64,000 nucleotides of DNA, taken from Streptomyces sp. CCM_MD2014 (GTDB taxonomy: Bacteria > Actinomycetota > Actinomycetes > Streptomycetales > Streptomycetaceae). A program made the translations under genes and the position numbers. Each line of letters opens with the position of its first letter. The first letter of the stretch is position 1. Below, piece by piece: positions 61,936 through 64,000 of this stretch. The stretch is from positions 186,001-250,000 of the forward strand of contig NZ_CP009754.1 in NCBI RefSeq assembly GCF_000772045.1. Direction: 5' to 3'. A model generated the notes under the pieces. That model did not search any database, had not been told where the DNA came from, and saw nothing but the letters and a program-made list of their open reading frames with translations.

Positions 61936-63801
61936 TCACGCCCGGCCGCCCGGAACCACCGAGAATGTGCCCGGGCCGGCCGGCAGGTTCACCGTGTACT
62001 GGCGCAGGTACGTGTCCAGGTACGGCGACCGGTCGCCGGGGGTGGCGACGTCGTCGGCCGGATCGTCCAGGGCGAGGCGCAGCTTCGCTCCCCTCACCTC
62101 GACGGTTTCGCCGGAGGGCGTGTCGCGCCAGGAACCGGTCTGGATGGATCCGATCTCCACGGCCAGGACGTGCCCGGCGGCGAGGGTCCAGTCGGTCGCC
62201 TTCAGGTCGACTCTCATCCGGCCGGGCTTCACCAGGGAGACCTGCTCGTCGAACATGACGGCGGTGCCGTCGGGGGCGACGTCGTACAGCTTGAGCATGA
62301 CGTTGCCCTCGCCGCGGGCCGTCAGGGACACCTGCGGGGTGCCGGTGACGCGGGTGTCCTTCGCCAGCGGCTTCGACCAGACGAAGAAGCTGGAGGCGAC
62401 CTCACCGGCGCGCTGGCGCTTCGCCGCCTCCGCGGCCAGCCCGGGCGGGGTCCGCTGCTCGGTCGCGGGCGCGTTCTCCATGTCCCACCGGCCGGTCGGC
62501 TGCGGCGGCGCCTTCGGTGCCGGGCTGCCGGACGCGGTCAGGGCCGCGCGGGCGGACGCGCCGCCGTCGTCCACGTAGGAGCCGCCGCCGAGCGGTACGG
62601 TGACCGGCCTCTCGCCGACGGGCCACGTGCGCTGGGCCCTCCAGGCGCCGGTGGAGTCCTCGACGGCGTAGGCCGGGTAACGCACGGCCGGCCTGATGCC
62701 CTTCAGGTACTGGTCGTAGAAGGAGAGGGTCTCCTCGTACCAGCCCTCGCGGCCCATGGCCAGGCGTCCGTCCTCGACGCGGTCGCCGCCGCGCACGTGA
62801 TCCCACTGTCCGAGCCAGCCGCGCTCGGGGCCGTGGTGGTTGTCGAGGTACTCCTCCATCTCCTCGGGCTTGGTGTTGTTCTCGATGAAGCCCTGCGTGA
62901 CGAAGAGCGGCGTGTCGCTGCCCCTGGCCATCCTCGCCAGGTCGCGGGAGGTCCAGTGCTCGTCCCGCTGATCGGATATCCGGTAGCCCGCCGAGTTCTC
63001 CGTCAGGCACTCCGGGTGACTCTCCTCGTAGCGCGCGGCGGCCCGGTACTGGGGATCGTCGTCCGCCATCGGGGGCATCGAGGCGATGGAGTTGTACGCG
63101 CCGGCGGTCCCGGTCACGTTCGGGCGGGGCACCCCGTTGGAGTAGATGTACTGGTACATGTCCCACAGGGGCTCCTGGGCCACGACGGCCTTGAGCGCGC
63201 GCTGGTCCAGGTTGTTGCCGATGAGGCCGGTGACGGCGTCGTACGACTTGCCGTACATGCCGACCGCGCCGGTGGACCACGGCTGCTTCGACGCCCAGTC
63301 GATCGCGGCCTTCACGTCCGCCTGTTCGCCGGGTCCGCCCCAGTCCAGGCAGCCGGTGGAGCCGCCGAAGCCGCGCAGGTCCACCATGACGAAGGCGTAG
63401 CCCTGTTCGAAGAGGTCGGTGCCCTCGATGAAGTCCTGGAAGCGGGCGGAGGGCCCGGTGTGCGTCCAGCCCTCGGGGCCGGTCTGGCCCGCGTGGGCGA
63501 AGTACGGGCCGATCGACAGGATGACCGGCACCTTCTCCTTCCGCTTCAGCCCTTCGGGGAGCAGGACGTCGGCATGGAGCCGGGTGCCGGAGCCGTCGGA
63601 GGACGGGAAGTAGTGCTGGGTCCAGACCGAGCCCTGTGGAACGCGGTCGTTCTGCTCGTGCGTGACGGGGCCGGTCCCGGTGGCGGCCGGCCCGGCCTCC
63701 GCCTCGTGCGCCGCGACGGCGGGGCCGCCGAGTCCGGCGGTCAGGGCGAGGGCGGCGACGAGTGCCGATGCGGTTCGTACGGCCGCGCGACGTGGTCTCA
63801 C
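61936..63801 (-). CDS. Secreted X-Pro dipeptidyl-peptidase-like S15 hydrolase
   Basis: 621 residues. Signal peptide VRPRRAAVRTASALVAALALTAG. The S15/CocE catalytic domain has VMVDLRGFGGSTGCLDWGG and nucleophile Ser in GAVGMYGKSYDAVTGL; Asp and His are expected in SDTPLFVTQGFIENN and GQWDHVRG. A C-terminal jelly-roll beta domain follows (VMFDEQVSLVKPGRMRVDLK, SGETVEVRGAKLRLAL). It cleaves X-Pro or ester bonds outside the cell. GTG 63801 with AAGGAGG upstream; reading further to 63888 would spoil the signal peptide. Confidence 0.86.
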   Translation of the reverse strand: MRPRRAAVRTASALVAALALTAGLGGPAVAAHEAEAGPAATGTGPVTHEQNDRVPQGSVWTQHYFPSSDGSGTRLHADVLLPEGLKRKEKVPVILSIGPYFAHAGQTGPEGWTHTGPSARFQDFIEGTDLFEQGYAFVMVDLRGFGGSTGCLDWGGPGEQADVKAAIDWASKQPWSTGAVGMYGKSYDAVTGLIGNNLDQRALKAVVAQEPLWDMYQYIYSNGVPRPNVTGTAGAYNSIASMPPMADDDPQYRAAARYEESHPECLTENSAGYRISDQRDEHWTSRDLARMARGSDTPLFVTQGFIENNTKPEEMEEYLDNHHGPERGWLGQWDHVRGGDRVEDGRLAMGREGWYEETLSFYDQYLKGIRPAVRYPAYAVEDSTGAWRAQRTWPVGERPVTVPLGGGSYVDDGGASARAALTASGSPAPKAPPQPTGRWDMENAPATEQRTPPGLAAEAAKRQRAGEVASSFFVWSKPLAKDTRVTGTPQVSLTARGEGNVMLKLYDVAPDGTAVMFDEQVSLVKPGRMRVDLKATDWTLAAGHVLAVEIGSIQTGSWRDTPSGETVEVRGAKLRLALDDPADDVATPGDRSPYLDTYLRQYTVNLPAGPGTFSVVPGGRA

Positions 63802-64000
63802 ATGCTCCTCCTTGTAAGGCGGGTGCAGGTGGTACGGGTGGTGCAGGTCTAGCAGCGAAGTCCTCGCACGTCGATGGGGCGTTCCCACAACTGCCCGTCA
63901 CACAGGGGGCATTGACGGACAGGGCGGGCGGAACGGCCCACGGGCGCCTGGCGGGACCCCCGTCTGCGGGCATGTGCCGGAATCGCCCGCGCGCCGATTG
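63802..64000. other. Unassigned end of window
   Basis: 199 bp upstream of the minus-strand peptidase. No feature seen other than the promoter region expected there. Confidence 0.4.

Noticed and set aside
1..64000. Search by eye for tRNA, rRNA, riboswitch, CRISPR, insertion sequence or prophage genes
   Set aside because: None of the expected sequence signatures or protein families was found. A covariance-model scan would be needed to exclude small RNAs.

Overview
The window is chromosomal DNA from a high-GC actinomycete, almost certainly a Streptomyces close to the S. coelicolor / S. lividans group. The evidence is codon use with G/C in third positions, GTG starts, GTGA/ATGA stop-start overlaps, several secreted or lipoprotein gene products, very rare TTA codons, a DasR-type chitin operator, DmdR/IdeR-type iron boxes and a complete coelichelin-type siderophore cluster. 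No rRNA, tRNA, CRISPR array, insertion sequence or phage gene was seen.

Region 1 (1-7.3 kb): a partial DUF969 membrane protein diverges from pxpABC, the 5-oxoprolinase genes. Two copies of one palindrome, in mirrored orientation, lie between them. A DUF2809 membrane protein and an ArsR-type regulator follow. Then come two exported cell-wall proteins, one of them an amidase, which carry the same C-terminal domain by duplication.

Region 2 (7.6-13.9 kb): a MarR regulator overlapping an MFS exporter, an orphan sugar-binding lipoprotein, a MASE1 membrane protein paired with a SpoIIE-type phosphatase, and a Sir2 deacylase.

Region 3 (14.0-23.4 kb): an oligosaccharide-use locus of a Tat lipoprotein binding protein, two permeases, a LacI regulator, a GH5-like glycosidase and a GH3 glycosidase. 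A siderophore-interacting flavoprotein follows; its iron box runs into the GH3 stop codon.

Region 4 (23.4-33.4 kb): mostly single metabolic genes. They are a PanE-like reductase, a cofactor-free haloperoxidase, an alpha/beta hydrolase with an AraC regulator, a P1 (DmpA) peptidase, a VOC protein, a MerR regulator with a textbook 19-bp-spacer promoter, a SulP transporter, a VioB-like ferritin-fold protein and an inositol-monophosphatase homologue with altered metal-site motifs.

Region 5 (33.4-38.4 kb): a DasR-type site ahead of an AA10 chitin monooxygenase and a GH19 chitinase, then an anti-sigma-type kinase, an XRE regulator and a streptogrisin-like protease.

Region 6 (38.6-61.6 kb): cchA-K. 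CchB hydroxylates ornithine and CchA formylates it. CchH (A-PCP-E-C-A-PCP-E-C-A-PCP) assembles the peptide, with specificity residues that read hfOrn, Thr and hOrn. CchK is the MbtH partner, CchG/CchI look like a heterodimeric exporter, CchC-F import the ferric complex and CchJ is the esterase. Each transcription unit has its own iron box. A 25-residue bL37-type ribosomal protein gene, too short for usual ORF calling, sits between cchJ and cchI. The window closes with a DUF5302 protein and a secreted X-Pro dipeptidyl-peptidase-like enzyme.
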